From Myoxocephalus aenaeus (lineage: Eukaryota > Chordata > Actinopteri > Perciformes > Cottidae), in NCBI GenBank assembly GCA_038501785.1, contig JBAMJR010000099.1, forward strand, positions 2,513,501-2,577,500: 64,000 nucleotides of DNA, given 5' to 3'. This document shows positions 23,591-37,645 of the stretch, piece by piece. Below the pieces are notes generated by a model, which was not told the DNA's origin, ran no database searches, and saw nothing but the letters and a program-made list of their open reading frames with translations. The position numbers were made by a program, and so were the translations under genes. Numbering within the stretch: the first letter of the stretch is position 1; the number at the start of each line of letters is the position of its first letter.

Positions 23591-24339
23591 CTGAAACATT
23601 GCAGAAGCTGAGACTTGTCCATGCAATCTCATTTTCGTAGCTCTCTTTCTGCTCTTCTCCCTGGCCCTGTGTTTTTGTTTTGACAGTAAGTTTGGCAATT
23701 ACTCGGGCAGCAGTCTGTTGACTGGGGCTTTGCCTTGAGCGTTGCACTAGCCACGGATAACGACTTCAGCACCCAAAGCAAACAAAAACCCACCAGAATG
23801 CTGGGCAGTAGTTTAGTTTAGTTTGGCATATGTTTGGAAGGAGACCCGCATATTCACTATAAATCAATTCATTGTGTGACTTATAACTTCTCTCTTAAGT
23901 GTGTTTATTTTTATAATTATTTTTTTTACAAATAGTGGGCCCAGCAGTTCTGGTTAATTTAATAAATTCGAACATTTCACATTTTAATTCACATTTCCTT
24001 GCCCGCAAACATTTTCTTACGACATTTAGTTTCAGAACTTTAGTCACAAGGCACCATAAATTAGTAGCTTGCTCAGGTCAGAGATTGCTAACTGGGCTGT
24101 CAGTAAACACCAACTTTAGGGTGCTGTCTAGCCAACTTTTCTTTTTTATGAGATGTTGCACAACTGATAGTTAACTCAGTACGCTTTTAGGATGTCTGCA
24201 AGTCTAAAAACCTCTTAAAATGTCTCGTCTAATTATATCAGAGCTATTGGTTATGAATTTGTCTTCACTATAAATCATTAATACATTGATGCCAATGTTG
24301 TTGTTCAATAAAACTACCCTAAACAGCTAGAAACAAAAA

Positions 24340-24342
<3 letters not shown>
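23588..24342. other. Non-coding spacer between microsatellites
   Basis: Nothing recognisable. AT-rich toward the right. A 79-residue frame at 23935-24174 has no domain. Confidence 0.6.

Positions 24343-24413
<71 letters not shown>
24343..24413. repeat. (TA)n microsatellite, about 35 units
   Basis: A 71-bp uninterrupted TA array, self-complementary and able to extrude as a cruciform. It is 84 bp from the (CA)n array to the right. Confidence 0.98.
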
Positions 24414-24416
<3 letters not shown>

Positions 24417-24494
24417 TTATGATGCACAGAATGGGTCCTGGCACAGTGTCAGAGCCTCAGAGCTTAGAGAGTCATTATCCCCACCCCCACCCAT

Positions 24495-24497
<3 letters not shown>

Positions 24498-24560
<63 letters not shown>
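24498..24560. repeat. (CA)n microsatellite, about 31 units
   Basis: An uninterrupted CA array preceded by a CCCCACCCC-rich tract (24479-24492). It forms a compound cluster with the (TA)n array at 24343-24413. Confidence 0.98.
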
Positions 24561-24563
<3 letters not shown>

Positions 24564-27500
24564 ACTTGAATACCCACTATACCTGTGATTTCAATTACCT
24601 GCATTAAAAAGGCAAGGTGTCAAAATATTGATTCCATTAATGTCGCACTCAAAATAATGGCAAGTTATGTCCTGACGGATAAAGGACTAATAAGGAAGAA
24701 CTAATCAAAGGGTGGCAGTGGTGAAGTGGATGACATTTGGGACTTGTTACGAGGAAGGCTGCAGGTGGACGTCTACAAGTTCATAAGGATCCAAATGAGG
24801 GATAGCCCTCAGTGTCTGGATCAGCAGTGTCATCCATCTCATTTTATTGATTTCTTCAGTTACAGCTGGCCTTTTAGATGGAAGATGCCACTTGTCATTT
24901 CCTGCTTCTGGGACAATAAGTGTCACATATACAAAAGGAAAATCGAGCCAAGTAATGGGCAAAAACTAAAGACAAAATATAAAAGATGCTTCTGTCCTTC
25001 CAAAAAGGAAAAAACTAGTACCAAAAGAGATGGTATGTCCATGTTTCTCCTCATTATAGCCCTTCAAGCAGCTCTGACCACACCAAGTTCAACAAAGTAA
25101 GAGCAAAAAAAAAAAATTGGCTGTTAATACCTCTTGCTACAGTTTGTGTAACCAGCTGTGGATCCACTTCATCATTATCACTCTGTGAGATGGCCTTGGA
25201 ACAGCTGAATACCCAAGGTCAAGTGGTCAGAAAGTGGATTAAGTTACCAAGATTAAACTATGCCCTCTCCTGCCCCCAGAATAGTGTGCAATTAATCATT
25301 GCATCCAATGCTTTATGAAGGGTAAAAGTGGATTTCTTAGAAACCATCTTCGAAAGATTTTTCAAACAACGTGGCCGTGAAGTTTGCTCCCAGTGACTTG
25401 GTTTGTCACTGTGTAACAAAGCTCCATTCTTTCACTACCGACTGGTCTAACCACAACACTGAAACTACTTTTGCCAGTAAAAGGTGTGCTCTTATCTTGA
25501 AGGCATCTGCTGACTAGCCATGTGCGGTGACACGGTCCTTCAAACAAAACTACAACATATTTAAACATTTACTGGCAGTGGAAAGAGGGTGGGTGGATCG
25601 GGGGGCTGGCGTAGGGTGGAAGCCAAACGCTGCAATGGCTGTTTCATGCCAGAATAGTTTTAGGGCGCCAGCGGCTGAATTGGTTTAAAAGCTGATGCAT
25701 TAGAAACACACTGATGAAAACATAATCAAAAACACAGGGCTAACTCGGCATGCCGGTGAGGCGACATATACATCAGAAAAGAGCAGATAGGAGGGGAAAG
25801 GAGGCCAGGAGGGCAAGTTGCAGACAAATAATCGTCACATTTTTGAGAGACAGTAAATAATTTAGGCCAGATGGCCCAATTATATAGCACTTGTCATAAA
25901 AGACCCAGGGCTTACAGGTCAAGAATGGTCTATTGTGATTTTCCTGTTGTGGTGTTGGAGGAAGTGAGCCAAAGACTCGTCTGGCTCTGGACCGTCTCAA
26001 TCTAAGCCTTCAGGCAGGTGTTTTATAGGTAGTGTGCGTTTTGGTGTGTGCATGTGTGTCCAACAGTGTGCAGAGTTTCCTTGCACTCTTAGAGTAAGAA
26101 AATGAAAGATATGTCATTCATTGTCCAGCACTTTGACATTTCTTATTCACAAACACGAACACATATTGTTTGCAGTTTTCTTTCTTTGAAACCAGTGTTT
26201 ATGCTGGCAGAAGAGACGTCTCAGACCAAACAGAAGACTTCAAACCCTCAAACAATGAGGGGGAGTGTTATTAGCTTTCTGGTATCAAGCCGAGAAGTAG
26301 GACTATTGCAATGTCTTTCAAGATGTGACAAGAAAAAGTGGAGCTTCCATTGCCCTGAATTACAAAACAGACTTCAACTCGAGTAGTCTTTCCATTACTG
26401 GAATATGTATACAGCCGTTTGAACCCTGCTCAAAATAACCTGCTGTGTCCAAAAATTATTTACTCCTTTTAAATATAGCCGGAGACCTCAATTAAGTTTG
26501 CTCGCCACCTTTCTGTTGGGGCTAAATGGATTTAGCTCCAACGAATTGCTTCTCCCGCAGTGCGCTGGAGGACAGTCATTGTGAATGGTTGTAAGCTTAC
26601 CCCTTTTCCTGGTGTTTCTGGGAAACCAACAAGCAAATCACATACTTATTTTGGAGTTTGAATAGAAATGTTAAGAGCTTCATCTCAAGCCCAGCTTGGT
26701 GTGATAGCCACTTCTTTTAAAAATGCCAATTTTTGCCATTGATATCCCTTGATATCTTTTAAACAGTTTGTCTGACTCATCACTCCTTATTTCAGTCATT
26801 ACAGGAAAATAATTACTTTGTTTGTCAATGCATACCCAAACACTAACAACATATGACATTTATGAGGGCACGAATACATTTAATTGAGCTCATAATTCAG
26901 ATTGATTCTGTGCCAAGCCCAGCCACCGCTACACGGTTGTTTTAGCGGCTGTTACAAGCAAATCCAAGACTGCAGCAAAAGTATTCTTTTCTCCAACAAA
27001 GTCCACTATTCTCTTTACAGCACAGCTTTATTTCTGGCACTTTATGGAGAAAACATCCAACTATTACACAGTATGTTGCTTATTTCAAAGTCTGCATGTG
27101 TCTGAAAATGAAATGGGATATCTTACAAGCTCAGTAAATCAGGACCACATATTACACATGCTGCAAAAACTCCAGTTAGTAAAGAGAAATGAGTGACATT
27201 TTTACTACGGCCAGGAGTGGTGTGATTCAAAACATATTTTTTTATCTGAACCCTACTTTTGGATAACAACCAATCAATACGAGTTAATTCTGAGCAAAAG
27301 CTGGTTAATTATCCTAGTTCATTACGGAGATACGTATTAATTGCTCTCTGGGCTGCAAGATTTTGAAATTAGGTCCTAATCTGCTAAGTATGCTGTATCC
27401 TCTTCAAACGCCTCTAAAGCACATATTTTTCAACACAGTGATGCTAATGGTAAAGTTTTTATTTATTTTTTTTCAGTCATTTTGGGATGTCATCTCACAT

Positions 27501-29696
27501 TGTTTATTTTCACCTCTTACATCAAAGAAACCACAAACTATGAAGGATAGTCATCTTGGCATCAACAACTAGTTACATCTTGGAAATATGGTTTGATCAT
27601 TAAAATGTTGGGAAAGAAAGAAATGTTTCTCTAAAGTGCACAGTAAATCCTTAAATACTTTAAATATAGGCATTTCTGCTTCAGACAAACGGCAGAGTAG
27701 TCAAATGTTGAATAAATGGACTTAAAAATAACCAAAACTCTGCTTTAAATTTATACATATAAAAGCTCTTCAAGCCAAGTGGCAAATCCAAGTCATATAC
27801 AGTACTGTCATATATGTGATTTTTAGAATCAGAGCTCAGAAATCACATTGTAAGGACAAGTGGGACTGTAGTTTAACATTTCTTTGGTCAAAACCAGAGA
27901 AATACAGACCATCTCTCTGCCACTTTATATTTTTCATATCGATTGTCTTCATTCTCCCGCTCCCTCTCCTTCCACATCTGCAATTCAGATTCCACCGCTG
28001 TGCAGTCAAGTGTGTCTATTTCAATACCTGACAGGCCCACTGGACGTGCACAGGTAACCTCTCCGAGCTGCAGAGAGTGACGGATGGCCAACATACCACA
28101 CTGGTCGGGCTGCTCATGTTTAATTCTGAATGCAACCTTTTTTTCCGTCATCCGGCTTCTCAGCTCAGGTCCCAGTCGGCAGCACCCAGGGGAGCTGGAG
28201 AGAGCTGTGGTTCTGGGCAGGGGCCCTCACTGTCCATCACCTTCAACATTTGCCTCAGCGGAACATTCAATTTATTTTATAGCACCACTCCACTTGATAG
28301 CACTGACCTCCCAGATCCCTTTGAGAGTAATGAGATGGCTACGTTGATGTCAGTCTCAGTGTTGACTGGAAAGACTAACCACCCAGTGGGGATCTTCAGG
28401 AGAGGGGCCTTGTAATAAAAAAAACAGGGAGTAGGCAGGAAAGGGGATTCATTTCACTGGAGTCGTGTTCTGATTACAAAGGAGGCTCCTCTCAACCCCG
28501 CTGTGCCCTGTCTTAGCACTGTCCCTTCACTGATGGGCATGTATGATTGGTTTGTCACGGATGGGATTCATCATAAAATATAAATACAAGGAAGGCGTTG
28601 CAAAGAGACCGTGAGGGTTTCACATGATGCTCCAGAAGTTACTCAAAATGCCACAGCAGAGAGCAGAACTGACAGGAAGGAGGTCACATTTCAATTTGAA
28701 GAGTGCCATGCTGTGGCCAGAACAAGGAAATACAGCTTGACTTTGAGCTGCTTGCACCCTTTGTCTGTGGGGGTTTAACAGTGATCAGCATACATTATCA
28801 TCCAGTGACCCCAACAGGCGACAGTTCCTGTGCCAAAACTGTTAAAACCACAATAAAACCTCATGGTGTCGTGCTGGCTGTCACATCTGCTATAAAGTAT
28901 CATTTCTGTCTCCAGTGCCCATGTCATGGTCTTCATTATGACTGTCCATCATGAAACCAATGAGAGATTTGTTCAAAGAAATGCTTGTCACAAATTGAAA
29001 AGGCACAATAGTATCTCTATCAAAGAGTTTAACAGCAACTTCTAGCATCTTTAAAAAAAAAAAATGTGGTGGTCGGAGACATTGGTGGACAAAATGAACA
29101 CCTCCACATTTGCTTATTTTTAGAGAAACTAAAACTCTAGAAATTATATTATTACAAAACTATACATAATGTGTACACTTTTGTAATATATACTTCTCTT
29201 AAACTCACCAGCAAGGCCCAGACAACGTACAATGTAGAAGTAATCATGATGAATCAGCTTGACACTCATTTGTATTTGGTGTCCCCACTCCAAATGTGGC
29301 ATAAAAGACCCAATCAAAAACCAGTAGTGTTGTTTCAGAACCTTTTCCACTTTAAAAAAATATTTTTTAAATAGTATATTTTTGTAGGTTGAATCTTAAA
29401 TGCAACATTCATATGTTTCAAGCCTCAGCATACATGTACAGTATATCTCATGATGACATGTATCTGATATTATCAGTTCCTGTGTGATACAGATAGCTGC
29501 CCACCATCAGCTTGATGGTCATCATCTTGTGGCACTTTAAATGTGGCAGAAGGCCTCATGTGGCACATCAACACTGTTCAGGAAGCTTAGGTTAAAAGGA
29601 TCTCTTAACTTTAGTGGGTCAGTATCAAACTCTTTCTACTGATTCCACAGGCATGGTACACCCCAGACCAACCAGTATATTACCGGGTGACCAATT
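24561..29696. other. Gene-poor stretch with enhancer-like patches
   Basis: No recognisable gene; the frames at 24726-25100 and 28077-28415 have no domain. Patches with regulatory texture lie at about 26470-26620 (TCAATTAAGTTTGCTCGCC, GCTAAATGGATTTAGCTCC) and about 28170-28400. G-rich DNA lies at 25578-25618 (GGGTGGGTGGATCGGGGGG). A 9-bp inverted repeat, ATTACAAAA/TTTTGTAAT, spans 29151-29187. The rest shows nothing. Confidence 0.55.
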
Positions 29697-29888
29697 ATGG
29701 GGAAAACAATTGTTATCTTTAATGCCACCAGATTTTTACTTGTGTGTGTGTTGCTAACAGTGCTTGGACACTCAGCTGTCTCCTCCAAGGACAATGAAGG
29801 GAATCAGGCCAACATTATGACATTACCCGAACATCAACCCATCACTGAGTTCATATATGGAAAATATATAAAACAAAGTTCCTCATAA
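29697..29888 (+). CDS. Possible small ORF with signal-peptide-like start (doubtful)
   Basis: A 63-residue frame. The first 12 residues are mildly basic (MGKTIVIFNATR), followed by a hydrophobic stretch FLLVCVLLTVLG and a plausible signal-peptidase site near HSAVSS. The tail is polar and ends KQSSS. The start context (ATT before ATGG) is moderate. I recognise no family. No splice sites, promoter or poly(A) signal could be tied to it, and short AT-rich frames often encode hydrophobic runs by chance. Most likely it is not a gene; it is listed because its layout is that of a secreted micropeptide. Confidence 0.12.
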   Translation: MGKTIVIFNATRFLLVCVLLTVLGHSAVSSKDNEGNQANIMTLPEHQPITEFIYGKYIKQSSS

Positions 29889-32800
29889 TTATTCAGACCC
29901 GTCAGAGAATTTTTTAGGGAAATGGTTAAATGATGGTGAAATACCATTTCATTATAGGCCCTACATATACACCCACTCCTATCACTGCAGAAAGATATAA
30001 ACTAATTTAATATGTTGAGATACATGTGACTGGTCTCTCCCTCTCTTTCCACTCCTCTTTCACTCGCACAACCCCACAGCTAAATTCCTTCCTGATTAAC
30101 TTAAACATTAATCAGACCTTTGTGTGATTGCTATAAACAGAAAAGGTAGTGCATGTGGCCTTGGTGTCAACGTGTTTCCCCGTGTTTATGTGTCAGGATG
30201 CCCATGCGTCTATCTACACCACCTGCTAATTAGCATCGCAGCAGGAGGACGGCGAGGAGGGAAAGTTTGGAGGCAGAAAGAGAAGAAGTGGTTAGTGTGA
30301 GAGAGACTTGGAGCCTGAAAGAGAGGAAGTGAAATAGGAAACGGGAGAGAGGAAATTAAGGCAGTGACAGAGAAAGTAAAAGAGTTTTGCAAGAGGAAGT
30401 GGCTGAGAGAGTGGAAGATGGGGAGGAAGAGAAATTTGGCAGAGCCAGGAGTCCTTGAAAATGAGAAACTGAGAGTATGACAGCCGGGGAGGGTGAGGAC
30501 AGCTGTGTCTTTTTGATGGCACACGCTAACGTTTGGGTCCTGTCTATCTTGAATGAATACCGTGCATTTTCCTCCTGTGAATTTCTAAATAACTTTCCCT
30601 CCTCGACAGCCTCCAGAGAGAAAGGTAGCCTTCCCCAGGGTTAGGATAACAGAGTGACAGTCAAGGTGTTTTTTGGAAGAAAGGAAAAAAATTAAATGAC
30701 AAACTCAGTTGGGCTGTTGAATCTCAATGATTCTCTTTGGCTCTCTCAAACGTTACTTCTCGAGTCCCAGGCAGTCCTTCAGCCTTACTGCGCAGGAATG
30801 CAGAGCAGAAGGGCCGATGCAGTCATAAATAGCTCATCCTCTCCGACACTTGTGGCAATTAAACACCATTTGGAGTCTTTCAAGTCGGTGCACAAGAGCC
30901 AGCCGAATAATCTTCTTTTATCAACGTGATATGGTTTGGGTTCAAAGTCCCTTGCTCAGTTTCCACAGATGTAGCCCTGGCAGCATTTCTCCTGATTGTC
31001 TGCAGCATGGGCCAGAGCCCGCACGATAAGGATCATGCTCATTGAGACGATTTAATGCTATTTCTCGGGAATTTCTCTCCTCAGATTGATCCCTTTGAAC
31101 TGGTTAAATTAGCACGGAAACACTATTTTCCACTCCATTCCCCAAAATAAATGAATAAATACATACAACGTGCCCCGTCTGTGGATGATAAACGCACCAT
31201 ATGGAGGTCTGGAACGATAACTCAAGTAAAGAGTGGGAGAGAAACCTCCAAATAAGGACTTAGTATAAAGAAGCAAAGGGAAAATCAGGGTTTCCATTAT
31301 TCATGATTTGATGAGTGATAAACACAAAGCACCATAAACAGAGCTTGCATTCCTTTCCTTTTAACATACATTATACTCATATTTTTTTACAAAAAGAACA
31401 CACATTGTTGTGTGTTGTCACACCCAGTAATTCCTTGTATCCGAGGTGGTCTGGGCGTCTTAACATACTGTCTGCTGGACCGCCGCGAGTGCTCTGATTT
31501 ACGTAGATGTGCTAATATTATTCCCCACCTTCCAGGCTTCTCCTGTGCTGCCCACTCTTATTATTAGATTAGTTCCTTTCTATTCCCTAAAAACACATTG
31601 AAGGCGGCATCTGGAAGCCATAGCGTGGCTACCAAGAGCTTTAAAAACCAGGGCGTAACTGCAGTGGGGATATTGTCCCGTAAGGGCATTTACGTGGCTT
31701 GTAGTACAGGAAGCAGCCATGTGGGCAAACCTTGAGAACTCACTCTCTTTTGAAACAAAGCTCGACAGAGTTCACTAGATTTGTTCCAATTTTAAAATTT
31801 TACACACGCTTGTCTTTTTGATTAATTATTTACCTACCTGATAAAGAAAGTAATAGTAAGTAAATATGAGTTACGTCATCAGACTGTTTTTTGTGTGACC
31901 TTGCCTTGAGCACTTTTCAAAGTGATGACTTTTGATTTAATTGTAATACGCACTTTACCTTGGGTGCGCTGGTTCCATGAGTGTTATCCTTTTTTTCCGT
32001 TCTATTATTCACTTCCTGTTACTGTTGTGATTCTCTTTGTCAACTTGTGTAAACAACTCCACATCTTAAGGCAGATCTTTGGAGCAAAATATCGAAGCTC
32101 CTTTTTTCTTTTCCTGTGGTCCAACTGCCCTTGCTAACGTTGGTTTGGAAAGCAGCCAGTGTATGAGCAGCAAGAGATAAATACTTGTCTTGCACATACT
32201 TTCCCTAAATGAGCTCTTAAAGCCACAGTGTAAACACACCATGAACTCCATCCCATGAGTTATGCTAATTACAGATAAGGCTGGAGTGGCTCATAGTTAA
32301 TACCAGGTGGATAAGATGGCTTTATTGGTCCTCACACAACTTGAATAGCAGTCGAGTAGACAAAGAGGACTAAAGAGCACTGACGCTGGCCAAAATGTAT
32401 TCGGGGAAGAGTGGAAACAAACATGTACAACATAATGCCATGGGGTTTAAGTAGCCTACTGGATAATGTAATAATATTTGAGCTGTTTATTTGCTCAGCT
32501 TTGCTTTAATGAACGTAACTGTTATTAGTTCCTGAACAGATGCAACTGCAAAAACACGTTGATAATAAGGCTGAGAGGAGGAAAGCCAAGAAGTTTAGTT
32601 TTCAGGCCTTTATAGTTTAAAAGAAACTTGAGTGCAGACTGTAAGAAAAGTGCTCCACCTTGATCAAAGTGGTGAGATAAGCAAGGCAGATTAATACTTA
32701 AGGGAGTAGAGCTTAATACACTACAACCGTGAACAAGTCGATTTCCCGCACACAACAGCCACTCCAGTATTTTGCTCACTAATGGAGTGTTTTCAATGAG

Positions 32801-35800
32801 TGCAGAAAAAAAGAGCTGAGTTTAGCTTATAGTGTGTCAAATTACCCACACCCTCCTTTTCTTTTGCCTCAAAACAGACTGCATCAAAGATGTCTGAGAC
32901 TAAGTGCCAAAAAAAGCGCCTCTGCAATGTGCATTGTTGGCGAGGTCTGTTCAGAATTTGCAACTAGACCAAAGAGGATCCATAAGATGGTGACAGTTAA
33001 CAGGCTGAATTGCCTAAGAGTCACTCAAATGTGCGTGTCTTTTGATCAGCCATAAACATGTCCTGCACATTGAAATCCCATCCCTTGAAAGCTGTTACTT
33101 ACAGATTACAGCAAGGCAGGAAACCATTGAAACACAAGTTAGAGTCTGCATGGTTGTTAGACCTCAACCATGTCTGTAAATGCTCTATATGACGAGTGTG
33201 TGTCTATACAAATACAAATAAAAAGAAGCAAAAGCCAAGGTCAGTGACTGAACTGTTTGGAATGATAATGCAGAAAATTACATCAATGACATCTTTTTTG
33301 AAAATCACCTATGAATGCTCTGTTGGGATCACAGCATCTGGCTAATTTGCAACACCTCGACATATGGCTGACATCGGTTTGATCCTCACAAAGCCACTGG
33401 GTCATCACACGTGTCACGGGGGAACATTATCACCCTGGAAGATGCAGCTCACGACAGGAATTAAATTCACACACATGAACGTGTGTACTCCAGCTCTTCT
33501 TTCCACCTTGTTTGTGTCTTTGTAGTATCGCCAACATCCTGACATCCCCTCCAGGCTATCCACTGTTCTATTATAACTCAAAGCAATCTCTCATTGAAAA
33601 GTCCTGTTGTTGGTCTTTGTGCAAGAAATAAAAAACCTGGAGTTGAAACCTTCGGAAAGGTGAACACTTCCTAAAAGGTTGTTCTTAACGAAGCTGAATA
33701 ACTGCTATTTCGTTAGCGTACCAACATTTCAATTTAATTTCTACTACCAATAATACTCTTGGTAATCAGTGGGGTCAGTTGTTCCAGGTGCCCTAAAGAG
33801 CCAGTAATGTGAAAGAGTAGACAAAATACCCACAATCTTTGACACTAAAATCTTAAACTATATTACAATAGTCATTTACATACATACACACATTACATTT
33901 GAGCACAGCTGCCCCACTCGCAGTCATAAGTGAAGCGACTGCTTCAAGTGATAAGTTACATAGTGTCCAGGAATATAACAGCCACATCATTAATGCTTAA
34001 TACAAAACAAAAAGTGGATTGAGGACATTTCTCAATCCACCATGTTCTGATTAGACACAATGAAGATCATCTTGTTCTGGGCACGAGCAAAAAATACGGC
34101 TGGTTTGCAGATGTTACTACGACTCTCATTGTTACTACCACTACAGTCAGTAGCTCTAAAGTGCTGCAGGAAAGAGTCCTAAAACCAGGAAATGAGTTTG
34201 AATTGTTGCACTTCTGGTTCTTTGTCTTGAATTTAATAGATTTCTTTAAAAGAGTTTTGAATTAGATGCCAGAAATAAGTTATGTTGTTAACACAAGCTT
34301 AAGAGATTTTAACGTTTTCTTTCTTATGAAATACGTTGGATACTCCTCTTGTAAAGTTTTAAGCTTTTAAGTTTTAAGTTCAAAGTTCCCATTGGCTTTT
34401 CGTTGAGGGAACCAGTGCAATGCTAGCTTCCGGGGTTGATGAATGGGTCAAATGCGTTATCCCTGCATCACTCTATTGCTTCTGTAGCTGCTACTGTCCG
34501 GGCTATGTACTGCATGATAAATTGCTTACATCCATTAGGCCTGTATAATTGTATTTCTTTTATAATTATTTGTCTATTCTGTTGTACAAAAAGTTTACCA
34601 GAGAAACAGTTTCAGGAAGTTTGTCATTTCTTGTCAGTCATCGCTCAGCCTCCTCTTGAATAAGAACCTTTCTTTCGCCCAGTTTTCTCTGTTCTCCTCT
34701 GTTGTCCCTTTAATTCACACTGCAAGGACGGAAAATGAATGCATAACACGAGAAAATAAGCGTTTATTGATGTGTCGCTCCAGACAATAACTTTGAAGAC
34801 TGAATGGGCGAATTGGTTCTGAAGGAGCGTCATTAATTAAAGGTTTGTTTGTTGATATTCTGTGCACTCTGCTTGGGTTTTTACCAGTTTGCTGAAAACC
34901 AGACACCCAGAGAAGGCATAATAATGAAATGAATTAGCATAAAAAGGGGATGAAGTTGCAGCTGCATAAAAACAAGGCCATTATTTTTTTAAGATGATAT
35001 ACTGCTCTTGCCATGTACGAGAGCAATGAAAGCTAGTCATGACATGAATAGAAACAAAAGCATGCATGTATTACTAAATATTAATTAAAATGTCTATATG
35101 TCCACAATTCTCAACATTTCCAACAATAGCGGCAAGTAGTTGAACATTTCAGTTGTGTGTTTCCTTTGATTGATTGCAGTGTTTGAAGTCAACATTGAAA
35201 GCAGGCAAAATGTAATTGCACAGGTTTTCATTAAAACAAAATAAGACTAAACACATGTTTGACACACTTGCTAGGGAGAACAATTCCCAGTGTGTTTGTG
35301 GAATTAGAAATAGCATGACAGCTAATCATTGGCTTTCATTTGTAATTCCCTGTTGAATGGCAATTGTGTTGTAAAAAAAAAAAAGGATACTGGGTTTCCT
35401 CCAATTGCATGGTTTGCATCACCGGTGTATGCTGAGCCAAATGGACTGTGGGATTGATGGTCAGGAAATGAACACACATGCTGAAATCAACCGGCCATTC
35501 ACCGCTCTCCCACGATTAAAGCTATTCAGTTTCTCTTTTGGAGCGGCGCCTGACAAGTGCTGAGGACTGTCTGCCTGTGCATGTTGAGCTACTGCAGACT
35601 GTATGTATGTTTGTGTGTTCGGTGTGTGTCTGACCGCATACGTGCACAACTCCCCTTAAGAACATGAGTGCGCTTGCCGTACATGGCCATACTGGCTCTG
35701 TGCGACTGAGCAGCCCTCATACTCCACTGGGGTGCCCTTGAGTGTTAATGGTCTCCTGCTGGCTGCTGGGCATCCTGTGATTAGCTCTGCACACAGGATG

Positions 35801-37645
35801 ATGAGGTGTGACTGCTAATCCAGTGACACAGACAGCTGCAGCCCAGCTGATTGGCCGCGGCTGACCACCCCTTACCACATTGTTTGCATGTGTGTATGAT
35901 ATTTGCATGAGGATCAGCGCACATACCACACATGTATGAGTTGTTTGAGTGGAGACTGTGTGTCCACAAAGTGAGAGACCATTTGCAGCTTCTCTGCTTT
36001 CAGTGCATACAGTAGCGAGACTATCCTCCCAAAGGCATGCGGATATCAGATCAGAGAACACTGATATGGGTCATTTTTACGGCAATTGCATTCAATGTGT
36101 TGTGTCTTCTGGTTTTGGGAGACTTGTTGACAGAAGCTGACAAAGACAAATCAAAAACCCGACTTGACTGGATGATATGGTTAAGCTGAATCTGAAAGAG
36201 TAGATATATGCAAGGGCCCAGTTATTATGAAGTCCTGCACTTATTCCACTGATTAATAAATGCTATTAGTCTTGGATCATTAGCCAGTTTATCTTGTTCA
36301 TAGAGCTTACGGTTCAGTTCTAATTTTACATTCATGACAGAACAAAGTTTTTAAACGTTTGCTTCTCCTAAGCAATGCCCACCATTATAATCAATCCACA
36401 GTTCTGTATTGCCACTGGGAACTGCCCAGTACAACCATAGCCGTTTACTTGCTCCATCTGACCCGATATTACATGGGAAACCTTGCTAAAAGGAATCTTG
36501 GAAATACTTTGCCCACAAACCCACTATTCTAATTATTAACACGATTAGAAAGAACAAATTAGTCTGCAGGACTGAGCTCTTTCACTCCCACAACGTGTTT
36601 ATCTCATTTGACATTAGAGGTCTGCAGCAGATCTGAGGAATGAATGTAACATGAACAGGAAAGCAGTGACAGAGCTCTGACGTCTTGAGTTACTCGTGGT
36701 CAAGCTGTAAGGTCTCTGCAGCTCTGGGAGCCAGTATTGTTTTATTTTAGTTGGAAAGGCAGCCATGGCTGAGGCTTTAATAACATTAAATGCAGTCAGG
36801 GTAGCTCATCATTACAGGGGTAAAAGACAGAGCGGGTGGGGGTCTCGAACCTGCCTCAGGAAATACAGGTCTAACCTTCTGTCCACAATTTTTAACTCAA
36901 CTTTAACTGTACATTCACTTCACCTCGAGCCCTCTGTTCACATCGCTTTCTGTTCCTTCCTTTCCCGCATCTTCCCTCCTTCCTCAGTTTCCTCTTTCAC
37001 TCACCCATGAGACCTAGTGGTGATTTTTAGACAGAGCAATGGACTTCGGGTCTGTTTACAGGCGAGATCTCAGGAAGTCAACATCAGATAAGCGGATTCC
37101 TTGGATACACAAGACACGCAGATACATTTCAAGTGAGACGGCTCCACGAAGGATACGGCATAAATGGTATTACCCAGGGAAGGATGTGAGTTGAAAGTTC
37201 AAGGGTAATGAATGTACAAGAGACTGGGTGGGTGTGCTGTCTGAAATTCAGCACCGTTCCTAAGATGACTACATCTTTGGAAATTGTCTTCATCGCCTTT
37301 CTAACGAGAAAGCCAAAGACAAGTTGCCATGAAAAACTTACCTTCTTGCCTCCCAGCATTACATTTTTGCTTTCTGTTCCAGATTCCCTAATTGTCCCTT
37401 TATGCTCTTGATAATGAAACCAGCTTTTGGACCAATTATCAACTGGCCGTGGACACCAGCTCCCCTCCCCCTTCTGCTTTGTGCTGCATTGCACAAACAC
37501 AATAGAATGTACTCTAAATGGATAGCAGGTGTTTCCTTACAGTGCAGCTCTCATCCTTTCAAGACAGCGAGGAAAGAGCCTGGAAGAAACATGTGTGATG
37601 TGTCTTGTCACAGCCTGTGTGTACCTGCCAAGCTGTGTCCTGGAC
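29889..37645. other. Gene-poor stretch with enhancer-like patches
   Basis: No recognisable gene or transposon. A purine-rich tract (GAGAGAGGAAG-type) lies at 30240-30480 and gives spurious Ser/Phe/Leu-rich minus-strand frames. Regulatory-looking blocks are at 30940-31240 (listed separately), about 35300-35560 (GCATGACAGCTAATCATTGG, GGCAATTGTG) and about 35700-35900. The remaining sequence is unremarkable. Confidence 0.55.
30940..31240. promoter_or_regulatory. Candidate conserved non-coding element
   Basis: A GC-balanced, non-repetitive block with words such as CTGGCAGCATTTCTCCTGA, GACGATTTAATGC and CCCTTTGAACTGGTTAAATT (a TCF/LEF-like CTTTGAA core). No open frame of interest. The call is by texture only. 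Confidence 0.25.

Noticed and set aside
36838..36858. GGTCTCGAACCTGCC resembling a tRNA T-loop region
   Set aside because: No acceptor or anticodon stem can be built around it.
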